DNA of 64,000 bases from Cohnella herbarum (GCF_012849095.1 NZ_CP051680.1:4472501-4536500), one strand, 5' to 3'. Shown: positions 8,032 through 19,560, numbered from the stretch's first letter. Translations and numbers: made by a program. The notes: a model not told the origin generated them from the letters alone.

Positions 8032-8424
8032 TTAACGTTTCGAGAATTGAGGAGCGCGACGAGCGGCTTTCAATCCGTATTTTTTACGTTCTTTCATACG
8101 TGGATCACGAGTCAGGAATCCAGCTTTCTTAAGAGCAGGACGAAGCTCGGGATCTGCTTTCAGAAGCGCGCGGGAAATTCCGTGACGGATTGCGCCGGCT
8201 TGACCGGAAGTTCCGCCGCCATGAGCCAATACGAGGATATCGTATTTGCTGACTGTGTCAGTCAGGTTCAGCGGTTGTTTAACGATCAGCTTCAACGTTT
8301 CAAGGTCGAAGTAGTCGTTGATTTCACGTTTGTTGATAACGATGCGGCCTTCACCCGGCACGAGTCGAACCCGCGCAACGGAGTGCTTGCGGCGACCCGT
8401 TCCTAAATATTGCACTTGAGCCAT
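8032..8424 (-). CDS. rpsI: 30S ribosomal protein S9
   Basis: This 130-residue protein is the standard length. The C-terminus P-Q-F-S-K-R is the conserved tail that reaches the P-site tRNA. The [15 protein letters not shown]-terminal motif is present. AAAGGAGG precedes the ATG. It is co-transcribed with rplM, 18 bp upstream, and followed by a strong terminator. Confidence 0.98.
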   Translation of the reverse strand: MAQVQYLGTGRRKHSVARVRLVPGEGRIVINKREINDYFDLETLKLIVKQPLNLTDTVSKYDILVLAHGGGTSGQAGAIRHGISRALLKADPELRPALKKAGFLTRDPRMKERKKYGLKAARRAPQFSKR

Positions 8425-8442
8425 TCGAAAGTCCTCCTTTTT

Positions 8443-8880
8443 TTATCCGCGAAGTTCGTAAACTTCAGGCTTTTGGGCTTGATGTGGATGTTCCGGACCA
8501 GCGTAAACGTTCAGTTTACCTTGAAGCTGGTGACCGAGCTTGTTTTTAGGAAGCATACCGTATACAGCCAGTTCGATAATACGAGCAGGTTTTTTGTTGA
8601 TCATTTCCTGCGCCGTAGTCGTTTTCAGACCGCCTGGGTAGTGGGAATGCGTGTAGTATTTCTTCTGTTGCAATTTCTTGCCTGTAAGAACGATTTTCTC
8701 TGCATTGATTACGATAACGAAATCACCTGTGTCGATATGTGGGGTGAATTCAGGCTTGTGTTTACCGCGGATCAGAGCAGCCGCTTCGCTAGCGAGACGA
8801 CCAAGCGTTTTGCCTTCGGCGTCGATAACATGCCATTTGCGCTCTACTTCAAGAGGCTTAGCCATATAGGTTGTACGCAT
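8443..8880 (-). CDS. rplM: 50S ribosomal protein L13
   Basis: This 145-residue protein has the typical start M-R-T-T-Y-M-A-K-P and full L13 domain ([19 protein letters not shown]). GGAGG precedes the ATG. It is the first gene of an rplM-rpsI operon with its own promoter and a roughly 190-nt structured leader. Confidence 0.98.
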   Translation of the reverse strand: MRTTYMAKPLEVERKWHVIDAEGKTLGRLASEAAALIRGKHKPEFTPHIDTGDFVIVINAEKIVLTGKKLQQKKYYTHSHYPGGLKTTTAQEMINKKPARIIELAVYGMLPKNKLGHQLQGKLNVYAGPEHPHQAQKPEVYELRG

Positions 8881-9068
8881 GAAACATCCTCCTTCGGGTT
8901 ACTTCCCTGCTTTTTTATGTGATACAGCAATTACGTTCATTTCATCATCTTAGATAGTTAGGTATTACGAAGTGAGATAAGGTACTCGGATGAGAAGTCC
9001 TTTCCTTCAAACTCACCAAAAGAGCGACATTTCTACGCTGGGGCCGTGGGTAGCCACGCAGAAAGCAC
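8881..9068 (-). ncRNA. rplM 5' leader, probable L13-type r-protein leader
   Basis: About 190 nt separate the promoter from rplM. Near its 5' end the RNA can form a stem from CTGCGTGG and CCAGCGTAG arms with an inner CGTGG/CCACG hairpin. Autoregulatory L13 leaders are known upstream of rplM-rpsI in Bacillota. I assign it by position and structure, not by a covariance match. Confidence 0.5.
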
Positions 9069-9075
9069 AAAATTT

Positions 9076-9104
9076 ATTGTACATGAAATCAGGCTAATAT
9101 GCAA
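9076..9104 (-). promoter_or_regulatory. Sigma-A promoter for rplM-rpsI
   Basis: TTGCAT (9099-9104) and TACAAT (9076-9081) have a 17-bp spacer on the minus strand. It lies just after the truA stop codon, so rplM need not depend on read-through from truA. Confidence 0.75.
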
Positions 9105-9108
9105 GTAA

Positions 9109-9972
9109 TTAATTATCCAGAAAAGGCTCGCGCATGCTGCCTACATCCAGTCCATCGTATACGACATCCCATAGGGAAAGTCCTTGCGGGACGGCCGTCG
9201 GTCCGGCTTTCGCCCTGTTACGCGCCGCTAGAATAAATCCCATATCCTCCGCCGTTCTCTTGCCTTCTCCGACTTGAATCAACGTGCCGGCTATTATCCT
9301 TACCATGTTGTATAAGAAGCCCGTTCCCGTGACGTACAGATGGATAATCCCGCGCTGCTTCCCCGGATAATGTCTCTCATCCCATTCCCGGTTATCGTCA
9401 TTGGCCAAGTAGGTCAATTGTGAAGTTGATTCCTTTTCCACTTCAAGCTTCACTTCCAGGATTGTTCGGATATGACTCGGCTTAGTAGATAGCGGAGAAG
9501 TGAATGAGGAGAAATCATGCTTGCCTAACAAATGTTGAAGACCGGAATTCATTGCATTGAAATCAAGCGGCGTTGGATGATGGAACTCATATCGTCTACG
9601 GAATAGATCGGGAATCCGGTTGCAGTTGATCGTATAACGGTACGTCTTCCTTAGCGCGCGACGTCTGGAATGAAAATCTTCCGGAACATTGAACGCACGC
9701 TGTACGACGATATCGTTCGGCAACCTCGTATTCAAAGCAATCGTCCACCGTTCGATCGGAATGGAGGAGGACGTCGGAAAATTGACGATCTGGCATCTTG
9801 CATGCACTCCGGCGTCCGTTCGTCCGGAGCCCGTCAGCTTCACGCGTTCTCCGGACAAGAGAAAGATTGCTTCTTCCAGCTTATCCTGAATCGTATTGCC
9901 TTTCGGCTGACTTTGAAATCCGGAATACTCCGTCCCGTCATAACTGACGATGAGAGCGATATTACGCATCAT
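9109..9972 (-). CDS. truA: tRNA pseudouridine(38-40) synthase TruA
   Basis: This 287-residue enzyme isomerises U38-U40 in the tRNA anticodon arm. The catalytic aspartate is Asp53 in G-S-G-R-T-D-A-G-V-H, and the N-terminal Y-D-G-T-x-Y-S-G-F-Q motif is intact. The length is slightly above the usual 245-260; the extra residues fall in a polar insert around residues 180-205. AAGGGGG precedes tandem ATG codons, so the start could be one codon later. It sits between rplQ and rplM, as in Bacillus, but a terminator after rplQ separates it from the alpha operon. Confidence 0.95.
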   Translation of the reverse strand: MMRNIALIVSYDGTEYSGFQSQPKGNTIQDKLEEAIFLLSGERVKLTGSGRTDAGVHARCQIVNFPTSSSIPIERWTIALNTRLPNDIVVQRAFNVPEDFHSRRRALRKTYRYTINCNRIPDLFRRRYEFHHPTPLDFNAMNSGLQHLLGKHDFSSFTSPLSTKPSHIRTILEVKLEVEKESTSQLTYLANDDNREWDERHYPGKQRGIIHLYVTGTGFLYNMVRIIAGTLIQVGEGKRTAEDMGFILAARNRAKAGPTAVPQGLSLWDVVYDGLDVGSMREPFLDN

Positions 9973-10036
9973 CTCATCCCCCTTACCGCATGCTCTTCAA
10001 GCAAAAACCAATTCAATCTTACCTGCCGAACCCCAC

Positions 10037-10076
10037 AAAAAAAGGATGATCCGAATGCGTGATTCGGTCCATCCTT
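10037..10076 (-). terminator. Intrinsic terminator of the S10-spc-alpha superoperon
   Basis: On the minus strand an AGGATG...CATCCT stem with inner CCGAAT/ATTCGG is followed by seven T residues. It lies 14 bp after the rplQ stop and marks the end of the superoperon. Confidence 0.92.
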
Positions 10077-10089
10077 CTTTGCTCCGTTC

Positions 10090-10455
10090 TTACGCGCGAT
10101 CAACGAGCTCAAGATACACCATAGGAGCTGAATCTCCACGGCGAGGTCCCAGCTTCAGGATGCGAGTATATCCACCCGGACGTTCCGCATAGCGCGGAGC
10201 CAACTCGGAGAACAGTTTTTGGATGGCGTCTTGTTGACCGTCAAGGCTCTCGCGACGCACGAATGCTGCTACCTGACGACGAGCGTGCAGGTCTCCGCGT
10301 TTAGCGAGAGTAATCAATTTCTCTGCGATAGAGCGCACTTCCTTAGCTTTCGCTTCGGTCGTTTGAATACGCTCGTACAGGAACAGGTCGGTACACAGAT
10401 CACGGAAAAGAGCTTTCCGCGAGCTGGAGTCGCGACTCAGTTTTTGATAAGCCAT
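10090..10455 (-). CDS. rplQ: 50S ribosomal protein L17
   Basis: This 121-residue protein has the conserved N-terminal L-S-R-D-S-S-x-R-K-A-L-F-R-D and C-terminal [13 protein letters not shown] motifs. GGAGGG precedes the ATG. It is the last gene of the alpha operon. The 87-bp spacer to rpoA contains a 15-bp string (10506-10520) that recurs with one mismatch in the rplF-rplR spacer. Confidence 0.98.
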   Translation of the reverse strand: MAYQKLSRDSSSRKALFRDLCTDLFLYERIQTTEAKAKEVRSIAEKLITLAKRGDLHARRQVAAFVRRESLDGQQDAIQKLFSELAPRYAERPGGYTRILKLGPRRGDSAPMVYLELVDRA

Positions 10456-10542
10456 TTGTTTTCCCTCCCTCTGGTGCGAACGATGAAGCAGTGCCTAAAG
10501 CGTCTGCGTTCGGTCGTCACAAAGTGCTAGCTAATAACGATG

Positions 10543-11487
10543 CTACTCCTCGAAACGTAGACCCAATCCGAGTTCTTCAAGCTTCTCTTGAACTTCTTCC
10601 AAAGACTTGCGGCCCAAGTTGCGGACTTTCATCATGTCTTCTTCGGTTTTCGTGATCAGCTCTTGAACGGTGTTGATGCCGGCGCGTTTCAAGCAGTTGT
10701 AGGAACGGACGGAAAGATCGAGCTCTTCGATAGTCATCTCGAGCACTTTTTCTTTTTTGTCCTCTTCCTTTTCCTTCATCGTTTCGGTATCTTTTGCCTC
10801 ATCCGTAAGACCTACGAACAAGGATAAGTGATCAGTTAGGATTTTCGCGCCCAAGCTAACCGCTTCTTCGGGACGAATGCTGCCATCGGTCCAAACTTCA
10901 AGCGTAAGCTTGTCGTAGTTCGTTACTTGACCAACGCGCGTATTCTCGACCTGATAGTTCACGCGGGTAATCGGCGTATAGATCGAGTCGATCGGAATAA
11001 CTCCAATCGGTTGATCTTCCTTCTTGTTACGATCCGAAGGGACGTAACCACGTCCGACTCTGGCGAATATGCGCATGTGCAGACGCGCTCCAGAAGCCAG
11101 CGTAGCGATGTGCAGGTCCGGATTCAGGATTTCCACGTCGCTATCCGCGCGGATATCACCGGCCGTTACTACGCCATCGCCTTCCGCATCGATCTCAAGC
11201 ACTTTTTCCTCGTCGGAATGAATCTTCAGCGAAAGACGCTTCAGATTGAGGATAATTTGCGTTACATCCTCAATAACTCCCGGAATCGTTGAAAATTCGT
11301 GAAGTACGCCGTCAATCTGTACCGATACAACGGCTGCGCCCGGTAAGGACGACAACAGAATCCGACGTAGAGAGTTACCTAGCGTCATCCCATAACCGCG
11401 TTCAAGCGGCTCTACGACGAAGCGGCCGTATCTCTTATCATCCTGAATTTCCACAGAATCGATTTTCGGTTTTTCGATCACTATCAT
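10543..11487 (-). CDS. rpoA: RNA polymerase subunit alpha
   Basis: The ATG at 11487 follows AAGGAGG by 8 nt and gives 314 residues, the same as B. subtilis. An in-frame upstream ATG overlaps the ribosome site and is rejected. The N-terminal assembly domain runs to about residue 230. An E/K-rich linker follows (about 231-250). The C-terminal domain has the helix-hairpin-helix residues contacting UP elements (L-K-R-A-G-I-N-T and G-R-K-S-L-E-E). It is in the alpha operon between rpsK and rplQ. Confidence 0.98.
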   Translation of the reverse strand: MIVIEKPKIDSVEIQDDKRYGRFVVEPLERGYGMTLGNSLRRILLSSLPGAAVVSVQIDGVLHEFSTIPGVIEDVTQIILNLKRLSLKIHSDEEKVLEIDAEGDGVVTAGDIRADSDVEILNPDLHIATLASGARLHMRIFARVGRGYVPSDRNKKEDQPIGVIPIDSIYTPITRVNYQVENTRVGQVTNYDKLTLEVWTDGSIRPEEAVSLGAKILTDHLSLFVGLTDEAKDTETMKEKEEDKKEKVLEMTIEELDLSVRSYNCLKRAGINTVQELITKTEEDMMKVRNLGRKSLEEVQEKLEELGLGLRFEE

Positions 11488-11656
11488 AACCAAAACCTCC
11501 TTCAAAACGTCGCTGACGTTGCCCTTTGTTCACCCATGCTAAATGGTTCAGCCTTTAATAAGGAGAAGTGTTTATGGGGTAAACCATGTAGTATGCCTAA
11601 CCGTTACAACCATTATTCTCAAGTTGTTCTTGTTTGATACCACACATGCAACGTTG

Positions 11657-12055
11657 CTATACGCGGCGGCGCTTCGGAGGACGGCAACCGTTATGCGGGA
11701 TTGGAGTTACGTCTCTGATCATGCTGACTTCAAGACCTGCGGCTTGCAACGAACGAATCGCAGCTTCGCGGCCGGCGCCAGGACCTTTAACAGAAACTTC
11801 AACCAAACGCATTCCGTGTTCCATCGCAGCGCGAGCTGCAGATTCGGCTGCCATTTGAGCAGCGAACGGCGTGCTCTTACGGGAGCCCTTGAAACCAAGG
11901 TTACCGGAGCTTGCCCAGGAAACCGCGTTACCGTGCGGATCCGTAATCGTCACGATTGTATTGTTAAACGTGGAACGGATATGTGCAACACCGGTATCGA
12001 TGTTCTTCCGATCACGACGCTTCGTACGAACGACTTTCTTGCCTTTTTGTGCCAT
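11657..12055 (-). CDS. rpsK: 30S ribosomal protein S11
   Basis: This 132-residue protein has the typical S11 core ([13 protein letters not shown]) and basic C-terminal [13 protein letters not shown]. It lies 18 bp after rpsM in the alpha operon. The 169-bp spacer to rpoA holds no gene that I can support. Confidence 0.98.
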   Translation of the reverse strand: MAQKGKKVVRTKRRDRKNIDTGVAHIRSTFNNTIVTITDPHGNAVSWASSGNLGFKGSRKSTPFAAQMAAESAARAAMEHGMRLVEVSVKGPGAGREAAIRSLQAAGLEVSMIRDVTPIPHNGCRPPKRRRV

Positions 12056-12073
12056 GTTTGTTATCCCCCCTTA

Positions 12074-12442
12074 TTACTTCTTCTTGTTCGCTACTGTACG
12101 ACGTGGACCTTTGCGTGTACGTGCGTTGGTCTTCGAACGTTGTCCGCGAACCGGCAGACCGCGGCGGTGACGGATGCCTCGATAGCAGCCGATTTCAATC
12201 AGCCGTTTGATGTTTAGTGCAATTTCGCGACGCAGGTCGCCCTCGACCTTTTGTTCTTTGTCGATCGTTTCGCGAAGACGAGCGAGCTCATCCTCCGTCA
12301 GATCACGAACGCGAGTGTCGGGATTGACGCCCGTGGATGCAAGAATCCTCTGGGAAGTTGGTTTACCAATTCCGAAGATGTACGTTAGGGCGATTTCCAC
12401 GCGCTTGTCGCGCGGGAGGTCAACACCAGATATACGTGCCAT
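12074..12442 (-). CDS. rpsM: 30S ribosomal protein S13
   Basis: The chosen ATG (12442) gives 122 residues starting [10 protein letters not shown], the standard S13 start. A GTG four codons upstream overlaps the GGAGG ribosome site and is rejected. The C-terminal T-N-A-R-T-R-K-G basic tail is present. Confidence 0.98.
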   Translation of the reverse strand: MARISGVDLPRDKRVEIALTYIFGIGKPTSQRILASTGVNPDTRVRDLTEDELARLRETIDKEQKVEGDLRREIALNIKRLIEIGCYRGIRHRRGLPVRGQRSKTNARTRKGPRRTVANKKK

Positions 12443-12465
12443 AGTTAGGGGCACCTCCTTCTATA

Positions 12466-12783
<318 letters not shown>

Positions 12784-12810
12784 TCACGTGCATGGGTAGA
12801 CCGAACGAAC

Positions 12811-13026
12811 TTATTTGCGGTAGGTGATACGGCCCCGCGTTAGATCATAGGGTGACAACTGGATTACCACTTTATCCCCCGTAAGAATCCGTATGAAATG
12901 CATCCGAAGCTTTCCGGAAACATGTGCAAGGATTTGATGTCCGTTCTCGAGTTCCACTTTGAACATGGCATTCGGTAGCGGTTCAATAACCGTTCCTTCC
13001 ACCTCGATGACGTCCTCTTTGGCCAC
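12811..13026 (-). CDS. infA: Translation initiation factor IF-1
   Basis: This is an S1/OB-fold protein of 71 residues from the GTG at 13026, giving (V/M)[12 protein letters not shown]. An ATG two codons upstream (13032) overlaps the stop of the preceding gene as ATGA, but sits only about 1 nt from AAAGGAG; the GTG is 7 nt away and matches the family start. The C-terminus [10 protein letters not shown] is one residue shorter than in Bacillus. Confidence 0.96.
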   Translation of the reverse strand: MAKEDVIEVEGTVIEPLPNAMFKVELENGHQILAHVSGKLRMHFIRILTGDKVVIQLSPYDLTRGRITYRK

Positions 13027-13028
13027 CG

Positions 13029-13346
13029 TCATTCTCCTTTCTCTACAGCATGCGTTTCGAGCCGTTGTTCGATTTGTCCGATAGCGTGCCTAAGCTTCGC
13101 GTTCGTAACGCGACCGGTTTCGCGAATACTATTCGCTACTTCCTCGCTTCGGGTCCCGATCGGTTCGAGATGCAGCACGTTTTTGCGTTTGGGCCGATCG
13201 AAGCGCCGTTTATCACCGTCAGCCACGAGCGCGAATCGCTCATCAACGAGACCAACGACGATGATTAACTGCCCTTCATCTCTTCCACGCCGGCTTCTCA
13301 CGATGTCTCCGGGCTCCAACTTAACGTTTACCGTCATAACATTCAC
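13029..13346 (-). CDS. KOW domain RNA-binding protein (L14e-like)
   Basis: This 105-residue protein has a KOW/SH3-like N-terminus ([15 protein letters not shown]) and a basic charged C-terminal half. B. subtilis carries a similar small KOW protein (YbzG) between map and infA, and the position here is the same. It is presumably ribosome- or RNA-associated, but its role is not known. An ATG three codons later (13337) has better spacing from AGGTGA and may be the real start. The gene is translationally coupled to infA. Confidence 0.85.
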   Translation of the reverse strand: MNVMTVNVKLEPGDIVRSRRGRDEGQLIIVVGLVDERFALVADGDKRRFDRPKRKNVLHLEPIGTRSEEVANSIRETGRVTNAKLRHAIGQIEQRLETHAVEKGE

Positions 13347-13352
13347 CTAGCT

Positions 13353-14099
13353 TTACGCACGGGTTAGAATTTCGTACCCGTCTTCGGTTACGGCAATCGT
13401 ATGCTCGAAATGCGCGCACAGCGATCCGTCCACCGTGACGACCGTCCAATTGTCGGACAAAGTCTTCACGTATCGTTCCCCCACGATCACCATCGGTTCG
13501 ATCGCGAGTGTCATTCCCGGTTTCAACCGCGGTCCGCGGTCGGGAGCACCGTAATTCGGAATTTGCGGTTCCTCGTGCAGATCGGCTCCTACGCCGTGTC
13601 CGACGTATTCCCTCACTACGGCGAATCCCGCCTCTTCGATCACTTTCTGAATGCCATGGGAAACGGTAAACAGCCTCACGTCCGGTTTAACCAGTTCCAA
13701 TCCCGCGAATAACGATGCTTCCGTAACGTCCAGGAGGCGTTGCGCTTCTTCGGAGATTCGACCGACTCCGTATGTCCATGCGGAATCGCCGTGATAGCCT
13801 TGGTACTGTGCGCCGATGTCGATGCTGATGATGTCGCCTTCTACGAGCTTCCGCGGTCCGGGGAACCCATGAACAAGTTCCTCGTTCGTCGAAGCGCATA
13901 TGCTGGCCGGAAAACCGTTATAACCTTTGAAAGAAGGAACAGCACCTTGGCTGCGGATGAAAGTATCGGCTATCCGATCCAATTCAGCGGTAGTTACACC
14001 AGGCACGACCGCCTGTTTCATCAGGCGATGCGTCTCTGCTACAATCCGTCCCGCCTCGCGCATCAAGTTTAACTCTTTATCAGACTTGATTACGATCAT
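13353..14099 (-). CDS. map: Methionine aminopeptidase, type I
   Basis: This 248-residue enzyme removes the initiator Met from nascent proteins. Metal ligands of the pita-bread fold are visible: D in S-I-D-I-G-A, D in Y-H-G-D-S-A-W, H in Y-V-G-H-G-V-G, E in A-I-E-P-M, and E in C-A-H-F-E-H-T. It lies between adk and the KOW/infA genes, as in the Bacillus spc operon. No SH3-type N-terminal zinc extension is present. Confidence 0.97.
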   Translation of the reverse strand: MIVIKSDKELNLMREAGRIVAETHRLMKQAVVPGVTTAELDRIADTFIRSQGAVPSFKGYNGFPASICASTNEELVHGFPGPRKLVEGDIISIDIGAQYQGYHGDSAWTYGVGRISEEAQRLLDVTEASLFAGLELVKPDVRLFTVSHGIQKVIEEAGFAVVREYVGHGVGADLHEEPQIPNYGAPDRGPRLKPGMTLAIEPMVIVGERYVKTLSDNWTVVTVDGSLCAHFEHTIAVTEDGYEILTRA

Positions 14100-14105
14100 G
14101 GCCGA

Positions 14106-14777
<672 letters not shown>

Positions 14778-16076
14778 TTACTTGTTGATAAAGCCTTTGT
14801 AGTGACGTTTGATCAGTTGGCTCTCGATCTGTTTCATCGTCTCAAGAGCAACGCCGATAACGATCAACAACGAAGTACCGCCCAATTGTACGGATTTCGG
14901 CAAGCCTGCCAACGAACCGAAGAATACCGGAAGTACCGAGATTAGAGCCAAGAAAACCGCGCCTGCCAGCGTAATGCGGGTAATTACGCGCATCAAGAAG
15001 CCAGCCGTCGGCTTGCCGGGACGAATACCCGGAATATAGCCACCGTTCTTCTTCATGTTATCCGCAAGTTGTTGCGGATTGAATTGAACGAACGTATAGA
15101 AGAAAGTGAATCCGATGATCAACAAGATGTACAATACCATGCCTAGCGGCTTGTCATAGTACATATGGTTGATAACCCATTGCGCCCAATCTTTGTTCGC
15201 CCAGAACTGAGCGATCGTGATCGGGAACATCAAGAGCGAAACCGCAAAAATTACCGGTATTACGCCCGCGCCATTCACTTTAAGAGGAATGTGCGTCGAT
15301 TGGCCGCCGTACATTTTCTGTCCGACAACCCGTTTCGCGTATTGTACTGGAATTTTACGTACGCCCTGTTGGATGAAGATAACTCCCGCGATAATCAGAA
15401 CGATTACGAGCAGGATAATAACCACCTTAACGATGCTAAGGAACAATTGACTGGAATCCGTAAATTGATCCGCATAGATTTCGCGAGCGTGCTTCGGAAT
15501 TGACGCAACGATTGCCGCGAAGATCAAGATCGAGATACCGTTACCGATACCCTTCTCGTTGATTTGCTCCCCCAACCACATTAGGAAGGCGGTACCCGCG
15601 GTCAATACGATCGCAATCATAAGATACGTTGCCGTATTCGCGTCGATGACCATATCGTAGTTATACATCCGGTTAAAGCCGATAGCCGTTGCAAAAGCTT
15701 GGATAAGCCCCAAAACAATCGTTCCGTAACGAGTGATCTGAGCGAGCTTGCGTTTACCGTTCTCGCCTTCCTTCTGCCATTCCGAGAACTTCGGAATAAC
15801 GTCCATGGAAAGGAGTTGAACGATGATCGAAGCCGTGATGTACGGCGTAATCCCCAGAGCGAAAATGGAGAAGTTGAACAAAGCACCGCCAGAGAAGGTG
15901 TTCAGAAGGCCGAACAGGTCAGTGCCTGTTTGGTCGGCCATCGTGAGAACGTCCTTGTTAATGTTCGGAACCGGAATAAAGGAACCGATTCGATATACAA
16001 ACAGGATGAAAAGGGTGAACAGGATCCTTCTGCGAAGGTCCTCGACTTTCCAAATGTTAGTTATGGTCGCGAACAT
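14778..16076 (-). CDS. secY: Preprotein translocase subunit SecY
   Basis: This 432-residue protein has ten predicted transmembrane segments and the conserved cytosolic loops R-I-P-V-Q-Y-A-K-R and G-I-R-P-G-K-P-T. It forms the protein-conducting channel with SecE (45085-45294, in this window) and SecG. The start ATG overlaps the rplO stop codon (TAATG), so translation is coupled. Confidence 0.98.
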   Translation of the reverse strand: MFATITNIWKVEDLRRRILFTLFILFVYRIGSFIPVPNINKDVLTMADQTGTDLFGLLNTFSGGALFNFSIFALGITPYITASIIVQLLSMDVIPKFSEWQKEGENGKRKLAQITRYGTIVLGLIQAFATAIGFNRMYNYDMVIDANTATYLMIAIVLTAGTAFLMWLGEQINEKGIGNGISILIFAAIVASIPKHAREIYADQFTDSSQLFLSIVKVVIILLVIVLIIAGVIFIQQGVRKIPVQYAKRVVGQKMYGGQSTHIPLKVNGAGVIPVIFAVSLLMFPITIAQFWANKDWAQWVINHMYYDKPLGMVLYILLIIGFTFFYTFVQFNPQQLADNMKKNGGYIPGIRPGKPTAGFLMRVITRITLAGAVFLALISVLPVFFGSLAGLPKSVQLGGTSLLIVIGVALETMKQIESQLIKRHYKGFINK

Positions 16077-16519
16077 TAGATCACCTCGGTTTTACCGCCG
16101 GCGGCCTGAATTTTTTCTGCTGCAGACTGAGAGAACTTATGAGCTTTAACAGTCAGCTGCACGTTCAGATCGCCATTGCCCAGAATTTTAATTCCGTCTT
16201 TTGGATTTTTGAGAATCCCTTCGTTAAGAAGCAATTCTGGAGTCACTTCTGTACCAGCTTCAAAACGGTTCAGCTGATCAAGATTGACAATCGCAAAGAC
16301 CGTTGCAAAACGATCATTGTTAAATCCGCGCTTCGGTACCCGACGGTACAATGGGTTTTGTCCACCCTCGAAACCGGGACGTACACCGCCACCGGAACGA
16401 GCGTTTTGCCCTTTGTGACCGCGACCTGACGTTTTGCCGAGACCGCTACCGGCTCCGCGTCCTACCCGCTTACGGGTAAACGTCGAGCCTTCGTTCGGAG
16501 ATAGCTCATGCAATTTCAT
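16076..16519 (-). CDS. rplO: 50S ribosomal protein L15
   Basis: From the ATG at 16519 the protein has 147 residues and starts M-K-L-H-E-L-S-P, the family start. A GTG four codons upstream overlaps GGAGG and is rejected. The Gly/Arg-rich N-terminal region ([14 protein letters not shown]) and C-terminal [11 protein letters not shown] are typical. Confidence 0.98.
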   Translation of the reverse strand: MKLHELSPNEGSTFTRKRVGRGAGSGLGKTSGRGHKGQNARSGGGVRPGFEGGQNPLYRRVPKRGFNNDRFATVFAIVNLDQLNRFEAGTEVTPELLLNEGILKNPKDGIKILGNGDLNVQLTVKAHKFSQSAAEKIQAAGGKTEVI

Positions 16520-16557
16520 CGTACGTCGCACCTCCTTGAAAATTATGCTTGATTTAC

Positions 16558-16737
16558 TTAAACTTCTTTGACTTCTACCAAATGGATAACCGTATTGATC
16601 ATGCCGCGAGTCGCGACATTGTCTTCTCTTACTACGGACGTATGCAACTTGCCGAGGCCCAGAGATTTCACCGTTGCACGTTGATTCTCAGGACGGCCGA
16701 TCAAGCTACGAACGAGGGTAATTTGAAGCTGTGCCAT
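16558..16737 (-). CDS. rpmD: 50S ribosomal protein L30
   Basis: This short gene encodes 59 residues starting [11 protein letters not shown] with the signature [10 protein letters not shown] and ending V-E-V-K-E-V. The length is normal for bacterial L30. It sits between rpsE and rplO in the spc operon, with GGAGGGG before the ATG. Confidence 0.97.
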   Translation of the reverse strand: MAQLQITLVRSLIGRPENQRATVKSLGLGKLHTSVVREDNVATRGMINTVIHLVEVKEV

Positions 16738-16750
16738 CTGTTTCCCCTCC

Positions 16751-17248
16751 TTAACGGAATAGCTCTGCTACGGTTTTGCCGCGCAGTTTCGCTACGTCTT
16801 CGGCGCGTTTGAGGCGGGATAAACCTTCCAACGTCGCATTGACCATGTTAATGGAGTTGGAGGAACCCAGCGATTTCGTCAAAATATCGCCGACTCCAGC
16901 AAGTTCGAGCACCGCGCGGACAGGACCGCCCGCGATAACGCCCGTACCTTCGGATGCTGGTTTCAGCAGCACTTTGCCGGCGCCGAAACTTCCCGTAACG
17001 GCGTGTGGAATTGTCGTTCCAACGAGTGGTACGAATACAAGATTTTTCTTAGCGTCATCGACGCCCTTACGGATTGCGTCTGGAACTTCGGAAGCTTTAC
17101 CGATTCCGGCGCCAACCCATCCTTTGCCGTCTCCGACAACGACGAGTGCGCTGAAACTAAAGCGACGTCCGCCTTTGACGACTTTGGAGACACGATTGAT
17201 TTGAACCATTTTTTCGGTTAGTTCCAATGTATTCGGATCTACACGCAA
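16751..17248 (-). CDS. rpsE: 30S ribosomal protein S5
   Basis: This 165-residue protein has the double-stranded RNA-binding-like N-terminal domain ([18 protein letters not shown]) and the C-terminal G-S-S-N-S-I-N-M-V motif. The start is a TTG 8 nt after GGAGG. S5 residues in the V-K-G-G-R-R-F region affect decoding accuracy and spectinomycin binding in other species. Confidence 0.98.
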   Translation of the reverse strand: MRVDPNTLELTEKMVQINRVSKVVKGGRRFSFSALVVVGDGKGWVGAGIGKASEVPDAIRKGVDDAKKNLVFVPLVGTTIPHAVTGSFGAGKVLLKPASEGTGVIAGGPVRAVLELAGVGDILTKSLGSSNSINMVNATLEGLSRLKRAEDVAKLRGKTVAELFR

Positions 17249-17275
17249 GTCGTTTACCTCCTTGTGAAAAAGTAA

Positions 17276-17647
17276 TTAAAACTGTAATCCGGCTTCGCGT
17301 GCAGCGTCCGCCAGTGCTTGAATACGTCCGTGATACAAGTAACCGCCACGATCGAACACGACGTTATTGTATCCTTTATCAATTGCGCGTTTAGCGATCA
17401 ATTCGCCAACTTTGCGAGCAGACTCGACGTTGCCGCCGTTACCTACTTCAGCAAGCTCTTTGTCAACCGTAGATGCGCTAGCAAGCGTTACGCCTTTAAC
17501 GTCATCGATCAGTTGAGCATAGATATGCTTGGAAGAACGGAACACGGACAGACGTGGACGTTCGTTAGTCCCGCTGATTTTCTTACGTACCCGAAGGTGC
17601 CGTTTGAGACGAGCTTTATTCTTATCGGCTTTAGTAATCATCCGCAT
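17276..17647 (-). CDS. rplR: 50S ribosomal protein L18
   Basis: This 123-residue protein contains the L18 core ([16 protein letters not shown]). AAAGGAG is 6 nt before the first ATG (17647) and 12 nt before an in-frame ATG two codons later, so the first is preferred; the family usually starts M-I-T-K. L18 binds 5S rRNA. Confidence 0.97.
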   Translation of the reverse strand: MRMITKADKNKARLKRHLRVRKKISGTNERPRLSVFRSSKHIYAQLIDDVKGVTLASASTVDKELAEVGNGGNVESARKVGELIAKRAIDKGYNNVVFDRGGYLYHGRIQALADAAREAGLQF

Positions 17648-17704
17648 GGTTCACTCCTTTCGTGTTCGTTGCTTAAAGTGCAACCGTTATAAGCAACGTT
17701 CGTT

Positions 17705-17737
17705 GCGTTCGGTTGTCACGTGCGGCATTAAGCCGCA
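17705..17737 (-). repeat. rplF-rplR spacer: shared 15-mer and perfect hairpin
   Basis: The spacer holds GCGTTCGGTTGTCAC (17705-17719), which matches 10506-10520 in the rpoA-rplQ spacer at 14 of 15 bases. A perfect hairpin TGCGGC-attaa-GCCGCA (17721-17737) follows. The hairpin lacks a T-run on the minus strand, so it is not a terminator. It could affect mRNA processing. Confidence 0.4.
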
Positions 17738-17743
17738 TTAAGC

Positions 17744-18286
17744 TTACTTCTTCTTACCGGCCTTACCTTCTTTACGAATAATGCGTTCGCCTTCGTACTT
17801 GATTCCTTTACCTTTATACGGCTCCGGAGGACGAACAGCGCGGATCTTAGCAGCAATTTCACCGACGGCTTCTTTATCGATGCCTTTAACGATGATTTTG
17901 TTTTGTGCCGGCACTTCGAATTCAATGCCGCTAGCCGGTACGATTTCGACCGGGTGAGAGTAACCAACGTTCAATACCAGCTTCTCGCCGGATTTACTAG
18001 CACGGTAACCTACACCTACCAGATCAAGGTTTCTGATGTAACCTTCGGTTACGCCGTTTACCATGTTGGCAACTACGCTGCGAGTCGTGCCGTGCAGCGA
18101 GCGGTGAAGTTTGTTATCGGAAGGACGTTCAACAGTAATAACATCGGACTCGTAGGAAACCTTCATATCGCTGTGAAGTACGCGGGACAAAGTTCCTTTA
18201 GGTCCTTTAATCGTAATTACGTTGTTGTCCAGGTTCACGTTCACGCCGTTAGGCACCTGAATCGGTTTGCGTCCAATACGGGACAT
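17744..18286 (-). CDS. rplF: 50S ribosomal protein L6
   Basis: This 180-residue protein has two L6 repeats and the C-terminal signature [11 protein letters not shown]. It starts M-S-R-I-G-R-K-P-I. It follows rpsH in the spc operon. Confidence 0.98.
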   Translation of the reverse strand: MSRIGRKPIQVPNGVNVNLDNNVITIKGPKGTLSRVLHSDMKVSYESDVITVERPSDNKLHRSLHGTTRSVVANMVNGVTEGYIRNLDLVGVGYRASKSGEKLVLNVGYSHPVEIVPASGIEFEVPAQNKIIVKGIDKEAVGEIAAKIRAVRPPEPYKGKGIKYEGERIIRKEGKAGKKK

Positions 18287-18316
18287 AGGTACACCTCCAA
18301 TCGTGTGACAGTTAAA

Positions 18317-18715
18317 TTACCAAACGTAGCAAAGCACTTCTCCGCCGGACTTCCCTTGACGGGCTTCCTTATCGGTGATGATGCCTTTAGATGTGGAAAT
18401 GATCGCGATGCCGAGGCCACCCAACACACGCGGTACTTCAGTAGATTTCGTATAAACGCGCAAACCTGGTTTGCTAATGCGTTTAAGACCCGTGATAACG
18501 CGCTCGTTGTTCGCACCGTATTTCAAGAAAATGCGGATCAAACCTTGCTTGTTATCTTCTACATATTCAGCGTCGCGGATAAAACCTTCACGTTTCAGGA
18601 TTTCAGCAATTTGCTTCTTAACCGTAGACGCAGGCAATTCCACCGACTCATGACGCACGAGATTCGCGTTGCGAATCCTCGTCAACATATCTGCAATAGG
18701 ATCAGACATAACCAT
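18317..18715 (-). CDS. rpsH: 30S ribosomal protein S8
   Basis: This 132-residue protein has the normal domain ([13 protein letters not shown]) and ends [14 protein letters not shown] is 8 nt before the ATG at 18715; an ATG two codons later is also possible. In enteric bacteria S8 is the spc-operon autoregulator; that is not established here. Confidence 0.98.
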   Translation of the reverse strand: MVMSDPIADMLTRIRNANLVRHESVELPASTVKKQIAEILKREGFIRDAEYVEDNKQGLIRIFLKYGANNERVITGLKRISKPGLRVYTKSTEVPRVLGGLGIAIISTSKGIITDKEARQGKSGGEVLCYVW

Positions 18716-18745
18716 GGGGTAAACCTCCTTCCCGAACTAGGCTGA

Positions 18746-18931
18746 TTACCAGCTCGCTTTTTTGACGCCAGGAATCTGGCCTTTATATGCCAATTCACGG
18801 AAACAGATCCGGCAGATCTTGAATTTTTGCAAAACGGAATGCGGACGTCCGCAACGTTCGCAACGCGTGTAAGCCTGGACTTTAAACTTCGGCGTACGCT
18901 GTTGCTTGATTTTCATCGACGTTTTTGCCAC
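18746..18931 (-). CDS. rpsN: 30S ribosomal protein S14, zinc-binding type Z
   Basis: This 61-residue protein is the short zinc form, with C-E-R-C and C-R-I-C pairs around residues 24-43 and the C-terminal [11 protein letters not shown]. Under zinc limitation many Bacillota swap it for a zinc-free paralogue encoded elsewhere; none is visible in this window. Confidence 0.98.
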   Translation of the reverse strand: MAKTSMKIKQQRTPKFKVQAYTRCERCGRPHSVLQKFKICRICFRELAYKGQIPGVKKASW

Positions 18932-18982
18932 TTGCTTTCACACCTCCATTAGAATACCTTTTGCTCATTGACCGGGCTATCG

Positions 18983-19525
18983 TCACTTCGCAAACGGCAT
19001 ACCCAATTGGGTGAGCAGCTCACGCGCTTCTTCGTCCGATTGTGCAGTCGTTACGATGACGATATCCATCCCGCGAACTTTATCAATCTTGTCATACTCG
19101 ATTTCCGGGAAAATCAATTGTTCTTTCAAACCGAGCGTGTAGTTTCCGCGGCCATCGAACGATTTGGTCGATACGCCGTGAAAGTCACGTACGCGAGGAA
19201 GAGAAATGTTGAACAATTTATCCAGGAAGTAATACATCCGTTCGCCACGAAGCGTTACTTTAACGCCGATCGGCAAGTTCTCACGCAAGCGGAAGCCCGC
19301 GATCGATTTTTTGGAGCGAGTGATTACCGGCTTTTGACCAACAATCTTCTGCATGTCCTCTACCGCGAAATCCATGATTTTGGAGTTCGAAACCGCTTCG
19401 CCGACACCCATGTTCAGGACGACTTTCTCGATTTTCGGCACTTGCATGACGGATTTGTAGCTAAACTTCTGCATAAGAGCAGGAGTGATTTCATTCAGGA
19501 AACGTTCCTTCATTCTTGCTGCCAT
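18983..19525 (-). CDS. rplE: 50S ribosomal protein L5
   Basis: This 180-residue protein has the L5 motifs [12 protein letters not shown] and [10 protein letters not shown]. It binds 5S rRNA. It sits between rplX and rpsN. Confidence 0.98.
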   Translation of the reverse strand: MAARMKERFLNEITPALMQKFSYKSVMQVPKIEKVVLNMGVGEAVSNSKIMDFAVEDMQKIVGQKPVITRSKKSIAGFRLRENLPIGVKVTLRGERMYYFLDKLFNISLPRVRDFHGVSTKSFDGRGNYTLGLKEQLIFPEIEYDKIDKVRGMDIVIVTTAQSDEEARELLTQLGMPFAK

Positions 19526-19560
19526 GAGTCACAGTGACCTCCTTTCCGTTCTTACTGCGA